DNA from: Afipia sp.
GTDB lineage: Bacteria; Pseudomonadota; Alphaproteobacteria; Rhizobiales; Xanthobacteraceae
Length of the DNA: 64,000 bases
Direction: 5' to 3'
Assembly: GCA_017474385.1 (NCBI GenBank)
Contig: JAFVHU010000150.1
Span: 20,324-84,323 of the forward strand
This document shows positions 25,402-33,212 of the stretch, piece by piece; position 1 is the stretch's first letter; every line of letters starts with the position of its first letter. The position numbers and the translations under genes were made by a program. The notes under the pieces are model-generated. The model worked only from the letters and a program-made list of their open reading frames with translations. It ran no database searches and had not been told where the DNA came from.

Positions 25402-27171
25402 ATGACCAAAACAGCCGTATTTTCGGCGATTGCGGTGCTTGCCTTTTCGGCGCTGCCCGCATCCGCTCAAACAGTCGACAATTTTGTTAAGCGCCTGGCT
25501 CCGCCGCCCAGCGTTTCCGTCGCTCCGAACCCTCTGTCGTGGGGCGGCTTCTATTTCGGTGCGGGGTGGGGCCGCGAGAAGAAATCGCTCGATCAGGGAA
25601 CGGCCTATCAAACGCTTGTACCCGGCGGGCCGGGCCAGCCGTCGAACGAACCGGTCTCGCTGGCAACCACGAATTACCTCAACCGCGGCCACATCCTTGG
25701 GGGATATCTCTGGCAGTACGAGCGGTTTCTGCTCGGCGCCGAGGGCGACTATTCATTCGGCGACCGCGTCCCGACATCAATTCCGTTCGGGGCCGAACCC
25801 GGCTATTGCGGCGTCGGAACGACCGGCAATTATATCTGCGGAAGCCCGACTGCTTTCGGATCGGTCGAGACGAGGGGGCATGTGCGCGGGGTAGCCGGCC
25901 TTGCCATCACTCCCAGCTTCATGGCGTTTGTCAGCGGCGGCGCGGCATTTGGCCGAAGCGATACCGTCGGCTCTCATGTCGGGTTCGCCCTGGCGGCCAG
26001 CCCAAGCGCGCCTGCGCTTGTGTCGGGAAATTCCCTGGCTCCGAACAAGAATCTGGTCGGTACGTCCATCGGCGGCGGCATTCAGGTGAAAGCCAGCGAG
26101 AACCTCATAGCAAGGCTCGAATATCTGAAAGATACCTACAACGACCTGACAACGAGCGGCGCGGTTGTTCAAGCCAACGTCAACGGCAACATCGTGACGA
26201 TGACGTCGCCGAGCGAGAAAGTGAAAGTGACCAATGAAACCATTCGCGCGTCGCTGATCTATCGCTTCGATCCCAATGAGTCGCCATCCGCAGCCGCTGC
26301 TCTCAACTGGAGGTCATTCACGACCGATCCCGCGCTTTACGCCAATACGTGGGCGGGCTTCTATGTCGGCGGCGGCCTCACTCAGAACAACTACACGGTC
26401 AAGCAAGAAGGCGGCATGACCCTGACCATCGATGACATCACGACGCCCGGTCTGGACGTTTCCAGAAACGAGGGTTTTGCCCGCAAGATGGATCGGACCG
26501 GCGATCACCTTCTGCTCGGCTATCGCGCGCAATGGAACAGGTTCTGGCTCGGTGTCGAAGGCGATTTCGAATTCAACTCCCTGTCTAGCCTCGTGAACGG
26601 CAAAAGTCCCGGACAGTTCGGAGGCGCGTCGGGAGCCAATATGACCTGCTATGTATTTACGACAGCGACCTCCTGCGTCGGTCTGGCGATGGCGGGAAAT
26701 CTTTCCGTCGAGAGCAAGAATCATCTTCGTCTGATGGCCGGCTTCGTCATCACGCCTCAACTCTCAGGGTTCTTCAGTTACGGAAAATCCTACGGCACGG
26801 TTTCGGGCAGCATCGGATCGAGCTCCGGCGGCTTGGTGATTTCGCCGCCGAGCGCGCCGCTCGCCGGCGCGGCAACGGTCACACGGACCTTTGCCCCCGA
26901 GAATCTGATCGGCACCACCATCGGCGGCGGGTTCGAATACAAGGCGACGGATGATCTTTCCGTCCGCGGCGAATATCTGCGCGACACTTATACGTGGAGC
27001 CATCTCCCCATTGGCGGAGCAGGTTTTGGCGGAACGATTGGTAATGTTACGACCAACGGTTTTGCCGCTGCATCCAACGTACATCAGATCGTGAACGAGG
27101 CGTATCGCGTCTCGCTGGTCTATCGCTTCATCAACCCGCAGGGCGACCGGTTCTGTTCGTTCTGCTGGTGA
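25402..27171 (+). CDS. Outer-membrane protein with two tandem Omp25-like barrels
   Basis: Encodes 589 residues. The signal peptide (about 1-23, ending PASAQ) is followed by two similar halves. The first runs from WGGFYFGAGWG (near 48) to RASLIYRFD (near 285), the second from WAGFYVGGGL (near 316) to YRVSLVYRF (near 575). Each half looks like a complete 8-strand outer-membrane barrel of the Omp25/Omp31 family, with alternating hydrophobic strands and MAFVSGGAAFG / LSGFFSYGKSYG repeats. Single barrels are about 230-290 residues, so this is a tandem fusion. The end CSFCW, with two cysteines after the last strand, is atypical. Function unknown. Confidence 0.85.
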   Translation: MTKTAVFSAIAVLAFSALPASAQTVDNFVKRLAPPPSVSVAPNPLSWGGFYFGAGWGREKKSLDQGTAYQTLVPGGPGQPSNEPVSLATTNYLNRGHILGGYLWQYERFLLGAEGDYSFGDRVPTSIPFGAEPGYCGVGTTGNYICGSPTAFGSVETRGHVRGVAGLAITPSFMAFVSGGAAFGRSDTVGSHVGFALAASPSAPALVSGNSLAPNKNLVGTSIGGGIQVKASENLIARLEYLKDTYNDLTTSGAVVQANVNGNIVTMTSPSEKVKVTNETIRASLIYRFDPNESPSAAAALNWRSFTTDPALYANTWAGFYVGGGLTQNNYTVKQEGGMTLTIDDITTPGLDVSRNEGFARKMDRTGDHLLLGYRAQWNRFWLGVEGDFEFNSLSSLVNGKSPGQFGGASGANMTCYVFTTATSCVGLAMAGNLSVESKNHLRLMAGFVITPQLSGFFSYGKSYGTVSGSIGSSSGGLVISPPSAPLAGAATVTRTFAPENLIGTTIGGGFEYKATDDLSVRGEYLRDTYTWSHLPIGGAGFGGTIGNVTTNGFAAASNVHQIVNEAYRVSLVYRFINPQGDRFCSFCW

Positions 27172-27276
27172 TCTTCGTTGCAGGCAATCGCGCCCGCCGG
27201 TCATTTGATCGGCGGGCGTTTTCGTGTCTGGAACTCTCAGGGCCTCTCCGCGTTGCATGTGCCGGAGGACGATCAC

Positions 27277-27489
27277 ATGCGAACTTTTCTGGGAATGGTA
27301 CTGGGCTGCCTGCTGACCATTGGTGTGGTCTACATTCACGATTCGATGGCGACATCGACGGTGGCCAGCGGCGCATCGGCTGGCACGTCGCGCCAGATCG
27401 TGAACTGGGACGTCGCCGCCAGCGAGTGGGGACAGGTCAAGGAAAACGTCCGCACCACCTGGCTGAAGCTGAAAGCCAATAGCGGCTGA
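27277..27489 (+). CDS. Small single-pass membrane protein
   Basis: Encodes 70 residues. A membrane segment or uncleaved signal (about 3-20, FLGMVLGCLLTIGVVYI) is followed by a short hydrophilic domain with WDVAASEWGQVKENVRTTWLKLK, a pattern recurrent in small Bradyrhizobiaceae membrane proteins of unknown role. GGAGGA lies 8 bases upstream of the ATG, which decides the start. It lies 105 bp after the tandem-barrel gene. Confidence 0.75.
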   Translation: MRTFLGMVLGCLLTIGVVYIHDSMATSTVASGASAGTSRQIVNWDVAASEWGQVKENVRTTWLKLKANSG

Positions 27490-27522
27490 CAGGTTTCTCT
27501 GCTGATGATTCCAAATTGAATG

Positions 27523-27543
27523 AGGCCCGGCGATGCCGGGCCT
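27523..27543. terminator. Hairpin between convergent genes
   Basis: AGGCCCGGC-gat-GCCGGGCCT is a perfect 9-bp stem midway between the small membrane protein gene and the convergent polyhydroxyalkanoate-system gene. The T-tract is weak on the plus strand (GTGTTTG). Confidence 0.65.
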
Positions 27544-27556
27544 GTGTTTGTGAAGA

Positions 27557-27880
27557 TCACACGTCCGTTGTTTTTTTCTCCAGCATCCGCGTTGCGCGGG
27601 AGCGGATTGTCGCCTGGATGCCGTGTGCCAGCCCTGCGAGCAGCCAGGGCAGCATCACCTCAAGCTTGACGTGATCTTCCGCCACCTCGATTGTTCCGCT
27701 GACCTGCTGTTTCAACGCGGTCAACTGGAATGCGAGGCGATCGCCGCTCCAGATTTCTTCGTTGATCTGAAGAATCTTTCCGTATTCCGAGCGCACGTTG
27801 CCGAGCCCGGCCTTCAGGCGGCGGGTGGCTTCCTCCTTTCCCAACTTGTGGGGAATGGAGACGATGAACGGTTGGGCCAA
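27557..27880 (-). CDS. Polyhydroxyalkanoic acid system family protein
   Basis: A 107-residue protein of the polyhydroxyalkanoic-acid-system family (PHA granule region). It opens QPFIVSIPHKLGKEEATRRLKAGL, here read as IPHKLGKEEATRRL, and contains VAEDHVKLEVMLPWLLAGLAHGIQ, typical of the family. Homologues are found near PHA genes or alone, and the biochemical role is unproven. The phasin gene at 49327 shows that PHA storage is likely in this organism. Confidence 0.85.
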   Translation of the reverse strand: MAQPFIVSIPHKLGKEEATRRLKAGLGNVRSEYGKILQINEEIWSGDRLAFQLTALKQQVSGTIEVAEDHVKLEVMLPWLLAGLAHGIQATIRSRATRMLEKKTTDV

Positions 27881-28017
27881 TGTCGTGCCTCGGGCGATGC
27901 GTTTGCAGGCCGATTATAGCAACCGAAGCTGATGCAGGCTCAAGGAAATTTCAGGTTCATTAACGCTGAGACGCGCGGCCGCGTGCGGGGAAGGCGGTTC
28001 CGTGATATTTTTAAAGC

Positions 28018-28215
28018 ATGCTCCGCCTTGTGACAGTCGCGTCCGTGCTGTCGTCGAATCTCGGTGCGCGTCCCGCACCTGTGATCGACACGACGGATGA
28101 CGCCTCCACCGGCTACTGGGCTTACCGTCTCAGCGTGTCGCCGCAGGATCTCGCTGCCGCGATCGAGGAGGTCGGGCCCTCTGTCGCCGCCGTGCGCCGG
28201 AATCTCGGCAAATAA
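28018..28215 (+). CDS. DUF3606-like small protein
   Basis: Encodes up to 65 residues. The last 40, with TGYWAYRLSVSPQDLAAAIEEVG and AAVRRNLGK, resemble DUF3606, in which a Tyr/Trp pair is followed by a short helical domain ending RRxLGK. The N-terminal 22 residues do not fit the family. The true start may therefore be the GTG at 28081, or the 5' part may have decayed. No strong ribosome binding site is seen. Function unknown. Confidence 0.55.
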   Translation: MLRLVTVASVLSSNLGARPAPVIDTTDDASTGYWAYRLSVSPQDLAAAIEEVGPSVAAVRRNLGK

Positions 28216-28238
28216 AAGCCCGGCGCGAGGCCGGGCTT
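28216..28238. terminator. Hairpin terminator
   Basis: AAGCCCGGC-gcgag-GCCGGGCTT, a 9-bp perfect stem directly after the DUF3606-like stop codon and 38 bp before the convergent Sel1-repeat gene, with AAAA on its 5' side. Confidence 0.7.
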
Positions 28239-28275
28239 GAATTCGCAGAATCGGATAGTCGGCTGAGCGTTCAGC

Positions 28276-28776
28276 TCAATCGCATTGCTGGTAGCCGGAC
28301 GACGCGCACTTCTGCGCCCTCGCACGTGCTTCCGCGATTTGCTGGGAACTGAGCTGGCTGGACACGGCCGCGAGCTCTTTCTTGGCCTCGTCGTTCCCCT
28401 GCATCGCGGCGACGTCATACCACATGTACGCTTTCTCGATGTCGTCGGATTCCTTGCCCTCGCCCTTGTAGTACAGGCTTCCGAGCAACACCTGCGCGTC
28501 CGCATTGCCCTGCTTCGCCGCGAGCCGGCCCCACTTCTGGGCTTGCTTGCGGTCCTTGGAAACACCAAGGCCCATCTTGTGCATCAGGGCGATGCGATAC
28601 TGCGCGACCGCATTTCCTTTTTCCGCAAGTGGACGAAACAGCTTCGCCGCAGCGGCGTATTCCTTGCGGGCGAAGGCTTTCATGCCGTCTTCCCACGTGC
28701 CCGCCTCTGCGACGGGCGTACCGACGATAACTCCGAACGCAACGACTGCCGCGGTCAATCCAGTCAACCTGAACAT
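28276..28776 (-). CDS. Secreted Sel1-repeat (TPR-like) protein
   Basis: A 166-residue protein with a signal peptide (about 1-26, ending VAEAG) and three to four Sel1-like helical repeats. They are visible as AKLFRPLAEKGNAVAQYRIALM, QKWGRLAAKQGNADAQVLLGSLYYKGEG and AYMWYDVAAMQGNDEAK (each a variant of the A..G...A...LG pattern). Sel1 repeats form protein-binding solenoids in the periplasm. The C-terminus has two cysteines (QKCASSGYQQC). The partner is unknown. Confidence 0.88.
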   Translation of the reverse strand: MFRLTGLTAAVVAFGVIVGTPVAEAGTWEDGMKAFARKEYAAAAKLFRPLAEKGNAVAQYRIALMHKMGLGVSKDRKQAQKWGRLAAKQGNADAQVLLGSLYYKGEGKESDDIEKAYMWYDVAAMQGNDEAKKELAAVSSQLSSQQIAEARARAQKCASSGYQQCD

Positions 28777-28984
28777 TTGCAAGACCCCCGTCCCCGATGA
28801 AATTCAGAAAATTATGGGATTGCGTATATCCTGAATGCGATTGAGTCACAATGCGGACACGCCGGTCCATTCGTTGGAGCGAGCGTCGGACGGCTCACAG
28901 TGCAATGCAAAACATTCTCAATCTGCGCACGCACGAAAGGCGCGCGTTGAGACGCACGCCCTTTCGATCAGTCCGTATTCGGGA

Positions 28985-29359
28985 TCAGTAGTAGCCGCGC
29001 AGCGGCCGCCGGCGCGGCTGCCGGTTCAGGATCAAGGCCAGCGCGAAACCGACCGCGCCTGCGATCAGCAGGGCACCGAGCGGCTGTTCGCGAACGGCGG
29101 AGGCCACCGCCTTGTTGCCGTCGCGGTAAATATCGCTGCCTGTATCGAGTGCTTCCTTGGCGTAACCACTCGCTGTATCGCCAATGTCGTGCGCGGCATC
29201 TTTCGCCTGGCCGTACAAATTCTGCACGGTTCCTGCGGCCTCCCGCGCGCGTCCCGACGCCTCGGTTGATGCGTCGCCGGTTGCGCGGCCGGATGCACCT
29301 TCGATTTTTCCCGCGGCGTCTTTCGCAGCGCCTGTAATCCGATCCTTGTCCATCGTCAT
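28985..29359 (-). CDS. CsbD/YjbJ-like stress protein with C-terminal membrane segment
   Basis: Encodes 124 residues. The N-terminal part (MDKDRITGAAKDAAGKIEGA) is a CsbD-like general-stress motif. A long Ala/Gly/Asp-rich amphipathic helix follows, then a membrane segment (about 95-112, GALLIAGAVGFALALIL) and a basic tail (RQPRRRPLRGYY). The layout combines CsbD with a DUF883/ElaB-like ribosome or membrane tether. The ATG at 29359 is chosen for the GGAG 7 bases upstream. Induction by stress is inferred from the family. Confidence 0.8.
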   Translation of the reverse strand: MTMDKDRITGAAKDAAGKIEGASGRATGDASTEASGRAREAAGTVQNLYGQAKDAAHDIGDTASGYAKEALDTGSDIYRDGNKAVASAVREQPLGALLIAGAVGFALALILNRQPRRRPLRGYY

Positions 29360-29450
29360 GTTCTCCGGGGGTGATGGACCGACAACAGTCTGGTCTGCTG
29401 TGGGTTCCGTCAGCGCGTTGCAAAATGCGTCGTAAATTTGATGCAAACGC

Positions 29451-29476
29451 AAAAGGCCCGCTCGGTGAGCGGGCCC
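29451..29476 (-). terminator. Rho-independent terminator of the esterase gene
   Basis: On the minus strand GGCCCGCTC-acc-GAGCGGGCC is followed by TTTT. It lies 27 bp after the stop of the alpha/beta hydrolase gene at 29503. Confidence 0.85.
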
Positions 29477-29502
29477 TTCTTATTGAAAACATTTTCGCTC
29501 TG

Positions 29503-30327
29503 TCAGCTCTTGATAAAGGCCAGCAGATCGTTGTTGATGACATCCGCGTGCGTGGTGATCATGCCATGCGGATAGTCCTTGTAGGTTTTCAACGTGCCCC
29601 TTTTCAGCAGCTTGGCGCTCAGCGGACCCGATGCAACGTAAGGCACGATCTGGTCGTCTTCGCTGTGCATCACCAGCACGGGAATATCGATCTTCTTCAG
29701 GTCTTCGGTGAAGTCTGTTTGCGAGAAGGCCACGATGCCGTCGTAATGCGCCTTGGCGCCGCCAATCATGCCCTGACGCCACCAGTTTCCGATCACGCCT
29801 TCGATGGCTTTCGCGCCGGGACGATTGAAGCCGTAGAACGGTCCTTCCGGCAAATCGCGATAGAATTTCGCACGGTTCGCTGCGAGCTGTGCCTGCAAAT
29901 CGTCGAACACGGACTTGGGCAGACCGAGCGGGTTTGCTTCTGTCTTCACCATCAGCGGCGGCACCGCACAGAGAAGAGCTGCCTTCGAGGCGCGGCCTGT
30001 ACCGTGACGTGCGAGATAATGCGCAACCTCGCCGCCGCCGGTCGAATGGCCGACATGGATCGCATCTTTCAGATCGAGGTGGGTGACAACCGCGGCGAGA
30101 TCGTCGGCGTAGTGATCCATATCGTGACCGTCGCCGGTCTGGGTCGAGCGGCCGTGCCCGCGCCTGTCGTGGGCAATGACGCGGAAGCCCTTGCCCAGGA
30201 AGAACAGCATCTGCGGGTCCCAGTCGCCCGCCGAGAGAGGCCAGCCATGGCTGAAAATGATCGGCTGTCCCGAGCCCCAGTCCTTGTAAAAGATTTCAGT
30301 GCCGTCTTTGACTTTAATGGTCGGCAT
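29503..30327 (-). CDS. Alpha/beta hydrolase (non-haem haloperoxidase/arylesterase type)
   Basis: A 274-residue serine hydrolase of the cofactor-free chloroperoxidase/arylesterase group. Motifs: [12 protein letters not shown] (oxyanion HGW, near 26-37), HDRRGHGRS (near 53-61), nucleophile elbow GHSTGGGEV (near 93-101), acid Asp in [11 protein letters not shown], and His in YPHGM. In these enzymes a peracid made at the active site can halogenate nonspecifically; the natural substrate here is unknown. Start at MPTIKV with GAGGGAGG upstream. It lies downstream of wrbA on the same strand but behind a hairpin. Confidence 0.93.
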   Translation of the reverse strand: MPTIKVKDGTEIFYKDWGSGQPIIFSHGWPLSAGDWDPQMLFFLGKGFRVIAHDRRGHGRSTQTGDGHDMDHYADDLAAVVTHLDLKDAIHVGHSTGGGEVAHYLARHGTGRASKAALLCAVPPLMVKTEANPLGLPKSVFDDLQAQLAANRAKFYRDLPEGPFYGFNRPGAKAIEGVIGNWWRQGMIGGAKAHYDGIVAFSQTDFTEDLKKIDIPVLVMHSEDDQIVPYVASGPLSAKLLKRGTLKTYKDYPHGMITTHADVINNDLLAFIKS

Positions 30328-30492
30328 GGAATGCCTCCCTCGCTTGAAAAATGACTCTTCCGGCGGCGAGACCTTAGATGCCCCTCGTGGCATTTACACG
30401 ACCCCATTGGCCGCAAGTACACTCGCGATCTTCGCGCGAGGGTATCGCGTCGATCATAGTCGTCTCGCAATTATTCGCGCGCGAACGAAAGC

Positions 30493-30516
30493 GGCGGCGC
30501 TGTCGCCGGCGCCGCC
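30493..30516 (-). terminator. Hairpin after wrbA
   Basis: GGCGGCGC (30493-30500) pairs with GCGCCGCC (30509-30516). On the minus strand it lies 9 bp after the wrbA stop and is followed by GCTTTCGTT, a poor T-tract. Confidence 0.5.
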
Positions 30517-30525
30517 GAATGTCGA

Positions 30526-31125
30526 TCAGCCGTGGAGCTTCTTCGCGGTTTCCGCGATGGTGCGGCCCTGATAGCGCGCGCCGTCGAGTTCGTTCTGGCT
30601 CGGCTGGCGGCTGCCGTCGCCGTCGGTGATGGTGGTCGCGCCGTAAGGCGAACCGCCATGGACTTCCTTGACGCCCATCTGTCCGGCGTAGCCGTAGTTG
30701 AGGCCAACCACGACCATGCCGAAGTGCAGCAGGTTGGTGATGATCGAGAACAGCGTGGTCTCCTGGCCGCCGTGCTGCGTGGCCGATGAACTGAACGCGC
30801 CGCCGACCTTGCCGTGCAGTGCGCCCTTCATCCACAGGCCGCCGGCCTGATCGAGGAAGTTGGCCATCTGCGACGAGATGCGGCCGAAGCGGGTGCCGGT
30901 GCCGACGATGATCGCGTCGTAGTTCGCAAGATCCTCGATCTTGGCAACGGGCGCAGCCTGATCGACCTTGTAGTACGACGCCTTCGCGACCTCGAGCGGA
31001 ACGAGTTCGGGCACGCGCTTGATGTCGACAGTGGTGCCGGCTTCTCGTGCGCCCTCGGCGACGGCATTCGCCATTGCTTCGATATGTCCGTAAGCCGAAT
31101 AATAAAGAACAAGAACCTTGGCCAT
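30526..31125 (-). CDS. wrbA: NAD(P)H:quinone oxidoreductase WrbA
   Basis: A 199-residue flavodoxin-like FMN protein that reduces quinones by two electrons, avoiding semiquinone radicals. It opens [19 protein letters not shown] (phosphate-binding SAYGH), and shows PTR-type [19 protein letters not shown] and the C-terminal [18 protein letters not shown] typical of WrbA. It follows the pirin gene on the same strand with a 62-bp gap. A redox-stress role with the pirin, under the divergent LysR, is inferred. Confidence 0.95.
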   Translation of the reverse strand: MAKVLVLYYSAYGHIEAMANAVAEGAREAGTTVDIKRVPELVPLEVAKASYYKVDQAAPVAKIEDLANYDAIIVGTGTRFGRISSQMANFLDQAGGLWMKGALHGKVGGAFSSSATQHGGQETTLFSIITNLLHFGMVVVGLNYGYAGQMGVKEVHGGSPYGATTITDGDGSRQPSQNELDGARYQGRTIAETAKKLHG

Positions 31126-31187
31126 GATGGCCTCCTTCAGTTTTCAGGGTTGGATGGGGAGTGGTGGATGGAGGGAATGGATGCGGC

Positions 31188-31886
31188 TTATGCCGCATCC
31201 ACGAGGACGAGTTCGGTGTCTTCCAGCGCGGTGACCCTCACCGACGCTTCTTTCTGGACGGCGACGCCGTCGCGGGCATTGGCGCGCACACCGTTGACCT
31301 CGACGCTGCCAACCGCCGGGACGAGATAGCCGTAGCGTTTCTCGCCGAGGGCGTACTCGGCGGTCTCGCCGGCTTTCAGCGTGGTGGCGAGCACGCGCGC
31401 ATCGGCGCGGATCGGCAGCGCATCGTTGTCGGCCTTGAAGCCGCTGGCGATGGTGACGAACTTGCCGGAGCGGTCAGCCTTGGGGAACGGCTTCGCGCCC
31501 CAGCACGGCTGTCCGCCTTCCTGCGTCGGCACGATCCAGATCTGAAAGATCTTGGTCGTCACCGGCTCAAGATTGTATTCCGAGTGGCGGATGCCTGAGC
31601 CTGCGCTCATCACCTGGACATCGCCGGCCTCGGTGCGGCCCTTGTTGCCGAGCGAGTCCTGATGGGTGATCGCGCCTTCGCGAACGAAGGTGATGATTTC
31701 CATGTTGGCATGGGGATGCGCGGGAAAACCGGTGTTCGGCGCGATCTCGTCGTCATTCCAGACGCGCAGGCTGCCGTGGCTGATGTTGTCCGGATCGTAG
31801 TGGCTGCCGAACGAAAAGTGATGCTTCGCCTTGAGCCAGCCGTGATCCGCACTGCCGAGTTTGTTGAATGGCCGAAGTTCGATCAT
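31188..31886 (-). CDS. Pirin family (YhaK-type) cupin protein
   Basis: A 232-residue bicupin of the YhaK/pirin family. It starts MIELRPFNKLGSADHGWLKAKHHF; the cupin metal site is visible as GFPAHPHANMEIITFV (His at 57, 59 and Glu at 62) and the later GSGIRHSEYN. YhaK responds to reactive oxygen in E. coli, and related pirins have quercetinase activity. The order LysR / pirin / wrbA recurs in proteobacteria. The gene is divergent from the LysR gene across a palindromic operator candidate. Confidence 0.93.
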   Translation of the reverse strand: MIELRPFNKLGSADHGWLKAKHHFSFGSHYDPDNISHGSLRVWNDDEIAPNTGFPAHPHANMEIITFVREGAITHQDSLGNKGRTEAGDVQVMSAGSGIRHSEYNLEPVTTKIFQIWIVPTQEGGQPCWGAKPFPKADRSGKFVTIASGFKADNDALPIRADARVLATTLKAGETAEYALGEKRYGYLVPAVGSVEVNGVRANARDGVAVQKEASVRVTALEDTELVLVDAA

Positions 31887-32001
31887 GGGATATTCCTTCG
31901 TTGAATGTGCTTGAGATGACCGCCGGGCGCGTCATGCGCCGTGGGTGACCTTGAATTCGATGGGCTATGGATAAGCATTCCCGGATGGTGCATAAATAGA
32001 A

Positions 32002-32029
32002 ACTATTGAAACTCATTGTTTCTAATAGT
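32002..32029. promoter_or_regulatory. Palindromic operator candidate between pirin and LysR
   Basis: ACTATTGAAAC (32002-32012), a TCATT centre, and GTTTCTAATAGT (32018-32029) form a near-perfect inverted repeat differing by one inserted base. It is AT-rich against a GC-rich background and lies 22 bp before the LysR start, as expected for an autoregulatory LysR site that also serves the divergent pirin-wrbA operon. Confidence 0.65.
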
Positions 32030-32050
32030 GACACTTGAAGGACGACCCAC

Positions 32051-32965
32051 ATGTCCAGGCTCCCGGACTTCGAGGCGCTGGCGATCTTCGCAAAAGTTGT
32101 GGAAATGCGGTCATTTGCCGGGGCCGCGGCCGAGCTGGCGCTGTCGAAGGCGACGGTTTCCAAGGCCGTCAGCCGCCTTGAGGAGCGGCTCGGCGCGCGG
32201 CTGTTCAACCGCACCTCGCGGCAACTGGCGCTGACCGACGCCGGCCAGAAGCTGGCCGAACGCGCGGCGCAGCTCCTGATGGACGGCGAGGCGGCGGAGA
32301 ACGAAGCGCTGGCGCAATCGTCCGTGCCGCGCGGGCTGGTGCGCTTTGCGGTGCCGATGACCTATGGCGTTCGGGTCATTGCACCCTTGCTGCCGGAGTT
32401 TTTGGCCGCCTATCCCGAGGTCTCGATCGACCTGCATCTGAGCGATGCGATGGTCGATCTGATCGGTGACGGATTCGATGCCGGTATCCGCATCGCGCGC
32501 CTGCCGGATTCATCGCTGGTTGCGCGCCGGTTGAGCGACATGCGGCGCTATACGGTGGCGGCGCCGTCCTATCTCAAGAAACACGGCCGGCCGACGCACC
32601 CGATGCATCTCGCCGACCACAAATGCTTCGGCTACGCGTATCTCTCGACGCCGGGCGTGTGGCACTACGTCAATACGGCTGGCGAACAGGCGACGGTCCG
32701 GCCGTCGGGGCAATTGCGGGTCAATAATGGAGAAGCCGCGCTGCCGGCGTTGCTGGCGGGGCTCGGGATCGCCGACCTGCCGGATTTCATTGTCGGCGAC
32801 GCCATTGCGTCGGGGAAACTCGAGGTCATCCTCAAGGACTGGAAGCAGCCCGAAGGCGCGGTGCATCTGGTGATGCCGCCGGGCGGTCCGCGCCCCGCGC
32901 GTGTCGAAGTGCTGGCGGATTTTCTCGCCGAAAAGCTCGGCCGCACCAAACGCGGGGCCCGATAA
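32051..32965 (+). CDS. LysR-type transcriptional regulator
   Basis: A 304-residue LysR regulator of the CrgA/DsdC-like subgroup often found beside pirin and quinone reductase genes. HTH (about 5-63): FAKVVEMRSFAGAAAELALSKATVSKAVSRLEERLG (canonical, split), then LFNRTSRQLALT. The effector domain follows from about 90. ATG at 32051. It probably senses an electrophile or quinone and controls the divergent pirin-wrbA genes; this is inferred from position and the shared palindrome. Confidence 0.93.
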   Translation: MSRLPDFEALAIFAKVVEMRSFAGAAAELALSKATVSKAVSRLEERLGARLFNRTSRQLALTDAGQKLAERAAQLLMDGEAAENEALAQSSVPRGLVRFAVPMTYGVRVIAPLLPEFLAAYPEVSIDLHLSDAMVDLIGDGFDAGIRIARLPDSSLVARRLSDMRRYTVAAPSYLKKHGRPTHPMHLADHKCFGYAYLSTPGVWHYVNTAGEQATVRPSGQLRVNNGEAALPALLAGLGIADLPDFIVGDAIASGKLEVILKDWKQPEGAVHLVMPPGGPRPARVEVLADFLAEKLGRTKRGAR

Positions 32966-33018
32966 GGTCCGATCACGTTCCTGTTCCGCACTGGATTGGC
33001 GGACCAAGTCTGCGTAAC

Positions 33019-33097
33019 CTAGTGGAGTGGATTTGACATTCGCCATCCCCTTGGCAGCGAGTCCGCAAAGCGAATGTCAAATCCAAAACTCCACTAG
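33019..33097. repeat. Bulged palindromic element 3 (pair B)
   Basis: A 79-bp palindrome. Outer stem CTAGTGGAGT (33019-33028) pairs perfectly with 33088-33097. Inner stem GGATTTGACATTCGC (33029-33043) pairs perfectly with 33070-33084. The AAA bulge (33085-33087) is on the 3' arm and the loop is 26 nt. Orientation is as in element 1. Confidence 0.9.
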
Positions 33098-33110
33098 AAA
33101 CCTATATTTG

Positions 33111-33186
33111 CTAGTGGTCCGTCGATTCTAACATTCGCAAGAATACTCGCTGAAATGGGGTGCGAATGTTAGAATCGGACCACTAG
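33111..33186. repeat. Bulged palindromic element 4 (pair B)
   Basis: A 76-bp palindrome. Outer stem CTAGTGGTCC (33111-33120) pairs perfectly with 33177-33186. A GTC bulge (33121-33123) lies on the 5' arm. Inner stem GATTCTAACATTCGC (33124-33138) pairs perfectly with 33162-33176. The loop is 23 nt, as in element 2. The linker to element 3 (13 nt, CTATATTTG) resembles the linker of pair A (TATAGTTG). It ends 26 bp before the gamma-glutamyltransferase start. Confidence 0.9.
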
Positions 33187-33212
33187 GTTTCCATCCTCGA
33201 AGGTTTCCCTGA

